Assembly: GCA_033485155.1 (NCBI GenBank)
Contig: JAWQJJ010000007.1
Coordinates: forward strand, 104,235-168,234
Source: Methanomassiliicoccus sp.
Lineage (GTDB): Archaea; Thermoplasmatota; Thermoplasmata; Methanomassiliicoccales; Methanomassiliicoccaceae
Reading direction: 5' to 3'
Length of the DNA: 64,000 bases
Below, one piece after another: positions 39,996 to 49,212 of this stretch. Below the pieces are notes generated by a model, which was not told where the DNA came from, did not search any database, and was given only the letters and a program-made list of their open reading frames with translations. The translations under genes and the position numbers were made by a program. Every line of letters begins with the position of its first letter. The stretch's first letter is position 1.

Positions 39996-41963
39996 CTACC
40001 TCCGCCTCCTATTGATGAATATAATTGCTCCACAGATTAGCGCTGCTGCCACCAGCCCGACCCCCACTGCGGCCGGGATGCCATCTCCAGAGCCGAGGCC
40101 ACGGTCAACCTGGGCGCTTGGATCGTCCAGATCGATGACTTTGGTCAGGTTGCTGGAGGCACCCCCGCTATCGGTGACCGTGAGGACGATGGTGTGGTTG
40201 CCGCGGACGGAGAAGGTGTGGTCGACGGTGACCCCGTCTCCCGTCTGCCCATCCCCGAAGTTCCATTGATAGCTTAGGGTGCCGTTCCCGCCGTAGGAGG
40301 CGCTGGCATCGAAGTGTGCGGTCGTACCGTCGACGGTGTAGGTGAACACCCCCACGGGAGGAATGTCCCACCCCTCACCCTCCAGGAGGCAGGCGACAAC
40401 CGCCCCGCCGCTGGTTCCCATATACAGCATGCTGTCGGAGATGGAGGGGGACGCCCTAACATTGTCTCCAGTTTCGAGCCCCAAGCTCCAGGCAACGGTC
40501 CCCGCCGCGCTGATGGCAATAACCCTGCTGGTGGACTCGTTGGTTACGAGGTAGGCCATCCCGTTCACGGTCACCGGGGAGCCGTCGGGAGCCCCTGTTC
40601 CGTAGGAAGTGGTCCACTGGAGGGAACCATCGATCGTGATGAGGGAGAGCCCCTCGCTGGACGCCGCCACCACGCCCTGGTCGAGGACCGCGGCCGAACC
40701 AGGAGTGTAGGCGGTGGCAGTCTTCCAAACAAGAGAGCCACTGCTGGAAATCGCAGCCACCCCACCCCCTATGGGATCGGAACCCGAGTACTCGGAGTAG
40801 GTGACGATCACCTCATCGGCCAGGACCACCGGGGAGCCCAGCCTGCCCCCCACTGCGGTGGACCACCTAGTTCCGCTGCCATCGGCGGAAACGGCGTACA
40901 GGTTGCCGTCCTCTCCGCCCACGTACACTATCCCTTCGAAGAGCGCGGGGTTCGAGCTGACCGCCGCCCCCAGGCTGACGCCCCATGCTTTGGTCCCGGC
41001 TTGATTGATCGCGGCGATCGTCCCATCGTCGCTGACCACGATGACGAGATTATTGTGGACCACCGGGGATGTGGAGATGCCTCCGGCGGCCACCGTGTAG
41101 TTCCACAGTTCCCTTCCGGTCGCGGGGTCGAAGGCAAAGAGCCTTCCGTCGGCCGAGGCCACGAACACGGTGTCGTTCCATAGCAGAGGGGAGGCAAGCT
41201 GATGCCCCCTGCCCACTGAGGCGCTCCACTGTACCTCGCCGGCCGCGTTCAGGCAGAACAGCCTGGAGTCGGAGGTGTATGAATCCCCGCTCTTGTCGCC
41301 GCTGGTCAGGGCAAACAGCCTCCCCGCGGCGGAAACGATGGAGGCGTCGATGGCCCCGTTCTTGAGATCCGCCTGCCACTTCATCTGCGCGCTCGTCGGC
41401 TGGTAACCGGGGGCGCTGCCGGTATTGCTGAAATCGCCCCGGCCGGTGATCCAGGGGTCCCGGTACTCCGGGGTGGCCACGGGAGGCCCGAGATACGGGT
41501 TGTGGACGTAGATCATGGCGATGGCGGTGGTGGAGGCAGCATCGATGCCATCTAGAAGATAGTCGGAGAAGGTCCACGCTCCGCTGGAATCGTCCCAGAC
41601 CCACAAACGCCAGAAGTCATAGGGCTGCTGGGGATCGGAGAAGTTATAGGTGCCAGAGTAGCCGTCGATGCTGGTGATGACGTTGCCATAGGGCGCTTCG
41701 TAGTTGTGGGTCTCGCTGATTCCCAGAGTCCGGGTGGCATTCTGGAAGACATCGTAGCCAGTCATCCCCACGGTCACCGGAACATCGACCCATTCCGTCC
41801 GGCCGTTCCCGAAGTCGATGAGGATGGAGCACGTGTCCGTAGTGCTGGCCCCCGTTACGCCACTCCCTACGGCGACAGACAATATGGCCAAGCATAGGAT
41901 GGCCGGTACGGCCGCCTTAATGATCATGGCCCGAGGTGATCCTATTGCAGGACTCCCGCCCAT
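39996..41963 (-). CDS. Surface protein: DUF4430-like domain, PQQ-type beta-propeller, PKD domain, C-terminal membrane anchor
   Basis: The 655-residue protein has a signal peptide (hydrophobic core about residues 14-34) and then a DUF4430-like (transcobalamin-like) region at about 45-150 with WVDVPVTVGMTGYDVFQNAT and YDFWRLWVWDDSSGAW. It continues with seven or so PQQ-type propeller blades (GRLFAFDPATGRELWNYTV; VYVGGEDGNLYAV), a PKD domain at about 535-620 (YQWNFGDGQTGDG) and a C-terminal helix plus RRRR. It should be anchored outside the cell. The neighbouring corrinoid methyltransferase relative makes the cobalamin-like domain interesting. A leaderless start at 41963 fits the AT-rich promoter region; MIIKAAV at 41927 is an alternative. 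Confidence 0.82.
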   Translation of the reverse strand: MGGSPAIGSPRAMIIKAAVPAILCLAILSVAVGSGVTGASTTDTCSILIDFGNGRTEWVDVPVTVGMTGYDVFQNATRTLGISETHNYEAPYGNVITSIDGYSGTYNFSDPQQPYDFWRLWVWDDSSGAWTFSDYLLDGIDAASTTAIAMIYVHNPYLGPPVATPEYRDPWITGRGDFSNTGSAPGYQPTSAQMKWQADLKNGAIDASIVSAAGRLFALTSGDKSGDSYTSDSRLFCLNAAGEVQWSASVGRGHQLASPLLWNDTVFVASADGRLFAFDPATGRELWNYTVAAGGISTSPVVHNNLVIVVSDDGTIAAINQAGTKAWGVSLGAAVSSNPALFEGIVYVGGEDGNLYAVSADGSGTRWSTAVGGRLGSPVVLADEVIVTYSEYSGSDPIGGGVAAISSSGSLVWKTATAYTPGSAAVLDQGVVAASSEGLSLITIDGSLQWTTSYGTGAPDGSPVTVNGMAYLVTNESTSRVIAISAAGTVAWSLGLETGDNVRASPSISDSMLYMGTSGGAVVACLLEGEGWDIPPVGVFTYTVDGTTAHFDASASYGGNGTLSYQWNFGDGQTGDGVTVDHTFSVRGNHTIVLTVTDSGGASSNLTKVIDLDDPSAQVDRGLGSGDGIPAAVGVGLVAAALICGAIIFINRRRR

Positions 41964-42261
41964 ATGGCGGTCGACTAGGTTTCATCCTATATCATAATAT
42001 CTCATGATTCCTTCTATGAGCAGGCGATAGATGTATAGAATCATCAACCGCACTCCGCATAAAATAGGGCCAGTGTTTTAAACCCTGGAATAAGGCCCCT
42101 GTCTTACTATCCCCTCGCTTTCGACGTCCCCGGCCAGACCCCTCGGCCAAAGCCACGACGGGCACGCTTGTTAACGTTCTAGCGGCCCTAGCCTAGAATC
42201 GATTCCGATAATATCGCAAAAAAGGTTAATAGTCCTTCTCATCTCCCAAATCCGACTTGCT
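41964..42261. other. Divergent intergenic region
   Basis: No gene seen. It holds TATA-like elements for the propeller gene (AT-rich, about 41982-41998) and for the CSCH-protein gene (AAAAAAGGTTAATAG, about 42217-42231). Confidence 0.4.
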
Positions 42262-43176
42262 TTGAGCAGACGACCGCTCTATTTGATGCTGGCCGCCGCA
42301 GCTTTCGTGATGATGTTGCTCATTGCCCCTGTATCCGGATGGTCCGGAGGAGGAGGCAACAGCAACTACCAGGCGGGTGATTGTAGTTGTCATGGCACGA
42401 TAAGCTCAGCGACCGTGAACATGGCCGCGTCATCCGCCGTTCTATCGCCCGGGGGAGAGGTCACGGTGACGGTGACCGTTACCGGCGGGGAGACTGTCAA
42501 CAAGCCCCTCGGCGCTATGATCCTATCCAAATTGAGCGGCAGCAGGACGATGCCCACCGACAACGGGTGGACTATCGTGTCCGATACCTTCGGGACGGCG
42601 GTCAACTATAACGAGGTATCTTCCTACAGCGGCAGCGCCACCTTCACCTGGACCTTGAAGGCCCCCACCACTCCCGGCTCCTATGCCTTATATGCAAGGA
42701 TGGAGAACAGCGTGAACGGTGTCGGGTACTACAAGGATAACAGTGCTGGTCTGGCTTTCACAGTGAGGTCCGTCTCCGATGGGTCGACCTTCGTGGCCAT
42801 CGAGACTCCGACCAATGGCTCTACCCTGACCGGCAACGTCACCGTGGACACCCTTGTGGACGGGAACAACATCACCTCCACCCAGCTGTTGATCGACGGC
42901 AAGCTGGTCAATGCCACCGACGGTACCCCGCTGAGCTATGTGATCGATACTTACGATCTGACCGACGGAAGTCACAAGATCGAGGTCATTGCCACCTCGA
43001 GCGATGGAAAGGCCGTCACCAGGGAGGTCAACATAACTGTTGACAACCATGGAGCGCTCATGCTGTCGGTCAAGCAGTCCGAGTGGATCCCCACTGACAT
43101 GATATTCCTGGCCATCGTTGGCTGCATGCTCGTGGTAGGGGTCGCCGGGCTCGGGAGCAAAAAGAAATGGCTTTAA
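42262..43176 (+). CDS. Secreted membrane-anchored protein with CSCH motif
   Basis: The 304-residue protein has a signal peptide (residues 1-26), then a Gly/Asn-rich start of the mature protein with GDCSCHG at residues 39-45. Two Ig/Reeler-like beta domains follow (about 55-165 and 175-265: TVNKPLGAMILSKLSG; GSTLTGNVTVDTLVDG), and one C-terminal helix with KKK. The CxCH sequence resembles a c-type heme site but has one rather than two residues between the cysteines. The start is TTG at 42262, since the first ATG (42286) would remove the basic n-region. It overlaps the NapH-like gene by 10 bases, so the cluster is one operon with the CcmF-like gene. Confidence 0.75.
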   Translation: MSRRPLYLMLAAAAFVMMLLIAPVSGWSGGGGNSNYQAGDCSCHGTISSATVNMAASSAVLSPGGEVTVTVTVTGGETVNKPLGAMILSKLSGSRTMPTDNGWTIVSDTFGTAVNYNEVSSYSGSATFTWTLKAPTTPGSYALYARMENSVNGVGYYKDNSAGLAFTVRSVSDGSTFVAIETPTNGSTLTGNVTVDTLVDGNNITSTQLLIDGKLVNATDGTPLSYVIDTYDLTDGSHKIEVIATSSDGKAVTREVNITVDNHGALMLSVKQSEWIPTDMIFLAIVGCMLVVGVAGLGSKKKWL

Positions 43177-44387
43177 AGCTGGCGCTGCCGAAAGCATCGG
43201 CAGAGCAATCGAAAAGATCTCGACCCAGGGCGAGCTCGGAGGCCTTTACGGGCCTATCCCTACACCTCCCCAAGGTCGTCAGGAACAACATCGAACGTTA
43301 CCTCGGCCTGCTGCTGGGCTTCTTTCTCTTCGTAGGCCCGTTCGCGGTGTTCACCTGGTTCGCCTTCTACCTCACCGGTACGGAAGGCAATGCGACCCTC
43401 CATTCCATATGCTACCGCCTGCCCCTCGATTGGCTCACCGGCGGTACGGCAGCGACAGTGGGCTCGCTGGCGGCGGTCTTCATCATCGGCGTCCTGATCG
43501 TCGCGCTGCTATTCGGACCCCTGTTCTGCGGCCGGTTGTGCCCGGTGGGGGCGGTCAGTGAGCTCTTAAGCCGAGCGGTACCGCTGCCCGACCGCTACCG
43601 CATGCGCATTAAGGACACGAGGGTCACGGTCAGCCTGCGCTACGGGTTCCTCGTCGGATTCATCCTCATGGGCTGGTTCGTCGGCGGTCAGTCGGTGCAG
43701 TGCTCCTACGGAGTCAACCTGGGACGGTACTGCTCCTCTTCCATACTGGAGTACATGTCCCAGGGACTTTTCTCCGGCGCCGCTCCGGTGAATTACTGGA
43801 ACACCGGTCTCGTGCTCACTCTTATCACCTGGCTGGTGCTCGGGGGGATCATGATGGTCGGAGGACGGGGATGGTGTCTGTTCTTCTGTCCCCTGGGGGC
43901 ATTGTCCGGCCTCTCCCATGCCCTGGGGTCGAGGCTGGGCCTCTACCACGTCCGCTTTGATGAGAATAAATGCCGGCATTGTCGACGGTGCGAGGTCCAG
44001 TGCCCGATGTGGGCCATCGGTCTGGACCGTAGAGTGGAGACCTCGCTGTGCATGAACTGCGGAGAGTGTGTGCACAACTGCTCCTTCAAGGCCTACCGCG
44101 CTGGGTTCGGCCGCAGCGAGAAAGGGGCCACCCTAGCCTTCCGGGACGCAGCCTTAAAGGTCAAATCCTCGGGGGCATTCGTCCTGGCATCGTCCACCGC
44201 CCCGGTGGCAGCCATCATGACCGGTCCCTGCGCCACGGTAGGCTGTGCTGGATGCCCCTTGGGCGGCGCTTGCGCCGTGGCCATGCCCCTGCTCTTCGGG
44301 AGCATGCTGGTATCCCAGCGCTCGAGCGGGATCAGGAAGCATCTCGCCGCGCTCCGTTCGCGCTTCCGACGCTGGCGGAAGGGCTAA
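43167..44387 (+). CDS. NapH/NosR-like membrane polyferredoxin
   Basis: The 406-residue protein has about five membrane helices and two CxxxCP motifs at helix ends (FCGRLCPVGAVSE and WCLFFCPLGALSG), the hallmark of the NapH/NosR/YccM family. A cytoplasmic pair of 4Fe-4S motifs follows (CRHCRRCEVQCP and CMNCGECVHNCS). An extra C-terminal part has CATVGCAGCPLGGACAV, a further cysteine cluster, then a basic tail. Such proteins pass electrons from the quinone or ferredoxin pool to the outer membrane face. The N-terminus is basic and long. It lies between the CSCH protein and CcmF-like genes. Confidence 0.85.
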   Translation: MALKLALPKASAEQSKRSRPRASSEAFTGLSLHLPKVVRNNIERYLGLLLGFFLFVGPFAVFTWFAFYLTGTEGNATLHSICYRLPLDWLTGGTAATVGSLAAVFIIGVLIVALLFGPLFCGRLCPVGAVSELLSRAVPLPDRYRMRIKDTRVTVSLRYGFLVGFILMGWFVGGQSVQCSYGVNLGRYCSSSILEYMSQGLFSGAAPVNYWNTGLVLTLITWLVLGGIMMVGGRGWCLFFCPLGALSGLSHALGSRLGLYHVRFDENKCRHCRRCEVQCPMWAIGLDRRVETSLCMNCGECVHNCSFKAYRAGFGRSEKGATLAFRDAALKVKSSGAFVLASSTAPVAAIMTGPCATVGCAGCPLGGACAVAMPLLFGSMLVSQRSSGIRKHLAALRSRFRRWRKG

Positions 44388-44417
44388 AGATGGAGGGCGG
44401 GCATTGAGTGGGGCGTT

Positions 44418-46361
44418 ATGAGCGTCGGAGACATGTTGCTCATCCTCGCGGCCCTGTCCGCGCTGGTGGCCATCATCGGCGGGGGGATGGGGCTCCTTAG
44501 CAAGGGTCCGCGGTACGCGAGGCTCTCGCGTTATTCCTGCCTGATCGCATTCGCGCTGGTCACCGCGGTGTTCGCGTTTCTCGCCCTTCTCTTCCTGACC
44601 TCCGATCTTAGCTACTACTATGTATGGTCCCATTCGTCGACCGACCTTGATCCCGGGTACAAGCTCGTCGGAGTGTGGGCTGGCGGGGAGGGCGGGTTGG
44701 TGCTGTGGACCTGGTTCATGGCGCTCTTCCTGACAGTGGAGGTACTCATGGAACGGCGGAGGACGCTGAACTCCCGGTTCTCGGCCGCCCTCCGAGTGGC
44801 CGCCTCCTGCATCGTGCTCCTCTTCACCCTCATCCTCCTGGCCGCCGACCTCTTTCAACGTACGACGGAGGCCGACCTGCTTCTTCACCCCGCGGGGCTG
44901 GGCATGAACCTGTCCCTGCAAACCGCGGAGATGGCGGTGCATCCTCCGCTGGTGTTCGCCGCCTACGCCGCCTGCCTTATCCTCTTCTCCGCTTCCCTGG
45001 CCAGACTGGTGGTGGATGACGACCGGTGGACCGAGGTCGCGCTGCCTTGGTCCCGTATCGCCGGTACATTGCTTTTCGCGGGGATCACAGTTGGCGCGGT
45101 GTGGGCATACTACGAGCTGGGATGGGGCGGTTTCTGGGTGTGGGATCCGGTGGAGACCGCCTCCCTCCTGCCGCTCATCGCCGTGATCGCTTTCCTGCAC
45201 TCCCGCCGGTCACCCGGAGCGGCCCATGGCCCTCTGATGCCCTTCCTGGGCATGTTATCCTTCGTTCTCGTCCTCCTTGCTTCGTTCATCACCCGCACGG
45301 GCGGGCTGTGGGGTTCCTCGGTTCACACCTACGGCAGCACGGTGACCGGTTCCCTCGGGACCCGATTCGTAACCGTGCTCACCGGTGACATGAGCGTGAT
45401 GGGCCTCTTCACTGTGATATTGGTCCTATTCATCCTCTCCTTCTTCCTGTCCTATCGCCTGATGAGGACGGTTGGGAAAGGGGGCCGGGTGAAGAACGAC
45501 GTGCTGCTCACCGTCGCCCTTCTCCTCATGTTCATCGTCCTGCTCCTCCTTCTCCTGGTGAAGAACACCGGGCTGGACCAAGGGCAGAACTTCGTCGAGT
45601 TCACCGAGAAGGTCACCATGTTGTCCTTCGCGATGATGACCCTCCTGCTGTTCAGCCTCCTCGTCGGGAAGCTCGGTCGAAAAGGGGCCATGGCGGCGGG
45701 TGCGGTGATCGTCGTCCTTTCCGCCGTCCTGGCGGTGCTCTCGTCATTGACCGGCTCCCTGCCATGGCTGGTGGGTCTGATCCTCCCCCCGGCGGGGGCT
45801 GTCATGGCCCTCTCCGCCTATCACCTAGCGTTGATCGATCAGCGGGACCTCCACCGTTGGATCGGCCACGCCGCAGGACATGTCGTGCATCTCGGGGTGG
45901 CTATAATCTTCGTTTGTTTCATCATGTCATCGACCATGCAGACGTCCCTGCCCGAAGGGCCTGCAACGGTCAATGTCGGCGGGGACATGATCATCGGGGA
46001 CCACGTCGTGCACCTGGAAAGCCTGACCCGCAGGCCATGGACAACGTCGACGGGGGATCCGGGGGAGGAGCGCATCGCCACCCTCCTGGTGTACACCGGC
46101 AGCGACCGGGCCACGGTCACGGTGTCGAACTTCTATCAGAACGACAGTGCCGGCTCCATCCTGGTCCGCTCGGGGACGGCCATCGTCAACGGTCTGGCCG
46201 AGGATGTCTACATCAACTATGAGTGGAAGGACAACGGCACTGCCGGGGTGCAGGCCAGGGTGATCCCGTTGGTCAGCGAGGTGTGGCTGGGCTTCAGCAT
46301 CGCCACCCTCGGCATGATTGCCACCCTGGCCGGTCGTGATGAGGACGATCCGATCTATTAA
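44418..46361 (+). CDS. ccmF: CcmF-like cytochrome c heme lyase
   Basis: The 647-residue protein has about 14 membrane helices and the tryptophan-rich WWD motif at about residues 229-248 (YYELGWGGFWVWDPVETASL), with likely heme-ligand histidines in AVHPPLVF (His175) and GSSVHTYGS. CcmF attaches heme to apocytochromes outside the membrane. The length equals bacterial CcmF. No CcmA, B, C, E, G or H gene is in the window. The C-terminal 150 residues form an exported domain. It is last in the three-gene cluster, 31 nt after the NapH-like gene. Confidence 0.88.
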   Translation: MSVGDMLLILAALSALVAIIGGGMGLLSKGPRYARLSRYSCLIAFALVTAVFAFLALLFLTSDLSYYYVWSHSSTDLDPGYKLVGVWAGGEGGLVLWTWFMALFLTVEVLMERRRTLNSRFSAALRVAASCIVLLFTLILLAADLFQRTTEADLLLHPAGLGMNLSLQTAEMAVHPPLVFAAYAACLILFSASLARLVVDDDRWTEVALPWSRIAGTLLFAGITVGAVWAYYELGWGGFWVWDPVETASLLPLIAVIAFLHSRRSPGAAHGPLMPFLGMLSFVLVLLASFITRTGGLWGSSVHTYGSTVTGSLGTRFVTVLTGDMSVMGLFTVILVLFILSFFLSYRLMRTVGKGGRVKNDVLLTVALLLMFIVLLLLLLVKNTGLDQGQNFVEFTEKVTMLSFAMMTLLLFSLLVGKLGRKGAMAAGAVIVVLSAVLAVLSSLTGSLPWLVGLILPPAGAVMALSAYHLALIDQRDLHRWIGHAAGHVVHLGVAIIFVCFIMSSTMQTSLPEGPATVNVGGDMIIGDHVVHLESLTRRPWTTSTGDPGEERIATLLVYTGSDRATVTVSNFYQNDSAGSILVRSGTAIVNGLAEDVYINYEWKDNGTAGVQARVIPLVSEVWLGFSIATLGMIATLAGRDEDDPIY

Positions 46362-46373
46362 AATCGTAGAGGT

Positions 46374-46390
46374 ACGCGGAAAAAAAAGGA
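46374..46390 (-). terminator. T-rich terminator of TerB-like gene
   Basis: On the minus strand, a run of eight or more T residues (plus 46380-46387) lies about 50 nt after the TerB-like stop codon. Confidence 0.45.
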
Positions 46391-46436
46391 AGAGGCAGCG
46401 GCGACCGGAAGGGGTCCCGCTGTGATGCGGTTGCGT

Positions 46437-46883
46437 TCAGCCTTTGTTCTTGATCAGCATCACTTCGATGATGTTGACCGCCTTGTCCTCGGGGATCTCC
46501 AGCCCCAGCTGGATCTTGGTCAGGATGTCCTTTTCCTTTCCGGCGATTTCCCCGTCAGCCAGGGTCAGGTCGGTGGCCACGGCGAATGCGGTCTCCCTCA
46601 TATCCGAGGCAAGACCCTCCTTGGCCATTCCCAGCAGGGCATCCAGCCCCTGCTTCCTGATGATCCCGACAAGCTTGTTGAGCATTGTCCCCATCTGGTT
46701 GGAGGTGTAGCCGGCGAACATCTTCATGCGGACCAGACTTACTATCATCCCGTTGACCTCTTCCTCGGTGATGACACCATCGGCCGCTATGGCCGCCAGC
46801 GATATCGAGGCGAAGGATTCTTCCTTGGTCAGCTTTACGTTCTCCGCGTCCTTCACTCCCTTGACTTTGTCGAACAATCCCAT
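46437..46883 (-). CDS. TerB-like (tellurite-resistance/DUF533-type) helical protein
   Basis: The 148-residue all-helical protein has the TerB pattern: SFASISLAAIAADGVITEEEVNGMI (acidic metal-binding loop D-G-x-I-x-x-x-E) and, in the second half, AFAVATDLTLADGEIAGKEKDIL, a repeat of the same loop. TerB domains are associated with membrane stress and metal responses. It stands alone, with a short leader. No other ter gene is nearby. Confidence 0.85.
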   Translation of the reverse strand: MGLFDKVKGVKDAENVKLTKEESFASISLAAIAADGVITEEEVNGMIVSLVRMKMFAGYTSNQMGTMLNKLVGIIRKQGLDALLGMAKEGLASDMRETAFAVATDLTLADGEIAGKEKDILTKIQLGLEIPEDKAVNIIEVMLIKNKG

Positions 46884-47104
46884 CTTGGTACCTCCTCGAA
46901 CACTTTGATACTCGATTGTGGTATGCCCATCAGCCCATGGGAAGATAGGCGGACGCGGTCATCCTCCCGACCCACCTATAAGGATTACGATACAATTTGT
47001 AACATTCTATATTAATGAATGATCGAGATGGGCATGGCCAGCATGAAGGCCGAGCAAACGACCTTGAGCTATCCACAATGAGGGGTAGAACATCTCAGAG
47101 GTCA

Positions 47105-47848
47105 TCACGATGGTCGAATATTCACCACCGGGTCCGGATCAGGGCGCAGGGGGTTGATGCGCACGGCCAGGGAGTACAGGTACGGATAGGTCTGCCTCAG
47201 ATGCTTCATGTGCTCGAGCCACTCTCCGACCAGCAGCTGGAACACCCGGAGACAGTCGTTGTTTAGGTGTTCGATGTCAGACCGGGGCAGACCATACAGG
47301 TTCTTACGATGTTTCAGCTCCTCGTCGAGGTGGAGGATCGCCATCATCAGATCGGTGAACCGCTCGTGCTCGAACAGATTGGGGCTTTCCATCATGCGCA
47401 CCAAGAAGTCCCGGTGATTCACCAGATCGTTCTTCACTCCCTCAAGATCTTCAGGGGAGGCCCTGATGGCCGTATTCGCGGACCTCACCTTGTCAATGGC
47501 TCGATCGAAATCCCCCGCTGACCACTGGGTGGTGGCAGCAAAGCAGCTCTCGCACTTCACTTCGGTGTTCAGACTCAGGAACTTTTCAAGAAGATCGAGG
47601 CCGCACTCGGTGAAGAACAAGCCGATAAGATTGTTAAGCTTGCCGAGGCGAGAGGCCCGCTCCCTGCGTTCCAGTATGTCCTGCAGGATGATAGTCACGA
47701 GGAGCACGTCGATGAACACGAAGCCAAGCGAATTGAGGATCCAGTTCTCGATGTCCTGCTGATTCCTGAACAGAAGATAGTCAATGGTATAACATGCGAG
47801 GGATAGGACGGGAAGGATGATCAGCAGTTTCAGGTGGCTGGTCCTCAT
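47105..47848 (-). CDS. Membrane protein with helical cytoplasmic domain
   Basis: The 247-residue protein has two membrane segments at about residues 5-26 and 39-60 and then a long helical cytoplasmic domain (ERRERASRLGKLNNLIGLFFTEC; KCESCFAATTQWSAGDFDRAI). It is not recognised. The start MRTSHLKLL at 47848 lies about 28 nt after the TATA-like ATATATTT (47874-47882), so a leaderless mRNA is predicted; the frame is open to 47902. Confidence 0.7.
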   Translation of the reverse strand: MRTSHLKLLIILPVLSLACYTIDYLLFRNQQDIENWILNSLGFVFIDVLLVTIILQDILERRERASRLGKLNNLIGLFFTECGLDLLEKFLSLNTEVKCESCFAATTQWSAGDFDRAIDKVRSANTAIRASPEDLEGVKNDLVNHRDFLVRMMESPNLFEHERFTDLMMAILHLDEELKHRKNLYGLPRSDIEHLNNDCLRVFQLLVGEWLEHMKHLRQTYPYLYSLAVRINPLRPDPDPVVNIRPS

Positions 47849-48232
47849 CGCCCCGGGCAGGGATAGGACGGAAATATATGTTTCCGAGGTCGCGTCAGTC
47901 AATGCTCGCAGGGCAAGCTTGATTCATTCAAGAAAAACACAAATGGCCGATGGGAAGCATTATCGACCTATAGGCGGTATGCAAAACGATTTTTCCGGGC
48001 GACGGATGTAGCCGAATGGAATATCACAGAATGAATATGCGCTCCATGACGCGCAGTTCGGTCGATTGACCTCACCAGGATCCCCTGGGCGGCACTCGTT
48101 AGGCAGTCGAACGTAGCTCACATACTCCCCGTCGTTCATTTTCTACAAGCCACCACCAATCCATTGGTAAACGGCCTGCGTCAACCGGTCCGAGGCTTTA
48201 TGTACTTCATGCATCAGGTTGATGGTGAAATC
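47849..48232. other. Intergenic region
   Basis: Besides the two promoters (47874-47882 on minus, CTTTATGT about 48193-48200 on plus) nothing is seen; short open frames lack support. Confidence 0.4.
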
Positions 48233-48433
48233 ATGCTCGAGAACAAAGAGGTCCTAAGTCAATTCATTCCCTGCCCCCATTGTGGCCTTCCTCAACGCAT
48301 CACCTTCGTCAACAACGCCATCTCCGTCGAGCAACGGTGCATAGGATGTGATCGGTATGCCTGGTTCAGGCTACCTAGCTTCTACACCAGGGTGATAGAA
48401 TGGAGAAGGCGCAGAAAGAGTGGCGGTCGCTGA
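48233..48433 (+). CDS. Small zinc-ribbon protein
   Basis: The 66-residue protein has CPHCGLPQRI at about residues 14-23 and CIGCDRYAW at about 36-44, a zinc-ribbon pair, followed by an aromatic and very basic tail (VIEWRRRRKSGGR). The start MLENKEVL at 48233 is preferred because GGTGAAATC forms an RBS and a TATA-like box lies about 35 nt upstream; the frame is open from 48164. Role unknown. Confidence 0.65.
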   Translation: MLENKEVLSQFIPCPHCGLPQRITFVNNAISVEQRCIGCDRYAWFRLPSFYTRVIEWRRRRKSGGR

Positions 48434-48487
48434 TAGGTAATCATTTTACGGCTCCCTGAGTCAGAGCAGCAGCTGATGTATGGCCCA

Positions 48488-49207
48488 CTAATGATGCCAC
48501 TTCCTCTCTCGACCCCTCGCAGCCAAGCGTGTGAGGAACTCTGACATCCACAGATTGTTCTGCTCAAAGTGTTCTGGATGAGCCATCATCTCCTGGGACG
48601 AGGTATCGCAAGCATCCGAGCCCATGTCATCAGCACACTCTTCGACCATAGCTCGGACCATCTCCGGGGTGTTCTCCAGGTGAAATTGGAAACCGAAGAC
48701 CCGCTCACGGTACGCGAAGGCCTGGTGCTCGCACACCTCGCTCCTCGCCAACATTATGGCTTCGGAAGGGAGCACGCTGAAAGTATCGCCGTGCCATTGG
48801 AACACGATGCACTCCGGGGGAAAGAAGGTGAACAGCGGGTCCGATCTCGCCTCAGCGCTCCACCGAATGGGGCACCACCCGAACTCGGGCCGATCGTTCC
48901 TCGTGACCTTCCCGCCTATTGCATCGGCGATGAGCTGGCCCCCGAGGCAGAATCCCAAAATGACCTTCCCCGCACCGATGGCTTCGCGTATGAAAGCCTT
49001 CTCCCGGACCAGCCAAGGGTACAGGTCTTCCTCATACACGTTCATCGACCCGCCCATTATCACCAGCCAGTCAAAACTGTCCGTTCCGGGCAGCCCCTCG
49101 TCGGCGTAAAGCAGGGTGCGGGTGATGGTGTGACCCTGCTCCCTCGCCCAGCTAAGGATGCTGCCTGGTGTCTCCAGGGGAACATGCTGCAGATAGTGAA
49201 GTCTCAT
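48488..49207 (-). CDS. Class I glutamine amidotransferase
   Basis: The 239-residue protein has the catalytic nucleophile in LGFCLGGQLIADAIGG and the catalytic pair in FQFHLENTPEM, and early WLVIMGGSMNVYEED, as in GMP-synthase-like stand-alone amidotransferases. Such proteins hydrolyse glutamine or gamma-glutamyl compounds. The partner synthetase is not adjacent, so the substrate is open. A strongly structured 5' leader lies directly before the ATG. Confidence 0.9.
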   Translation of the reverse strand: MRLHYLQHVPLETPGSILSWAREQGHTITRTLLYADEGLPGTDSFDWLVIMGGSMNVYEEDLYPWLVREKAFIREAIGAGKVILGFCLGGQLIADAIGGKVTRNDRPEFGWCPIRWSAEARSDPLFTFFPPECIVFQWHGDTFSVLPSEAIMLARSEVCEHQAFAYRERVFGFQFHLENTPEMVRAMVEECADDMGSDACDTSSQEMMAHPEHFEQNNLWMSEFLTRLAARGRERKWHH

Positions 49208-49212
49208 CTATG

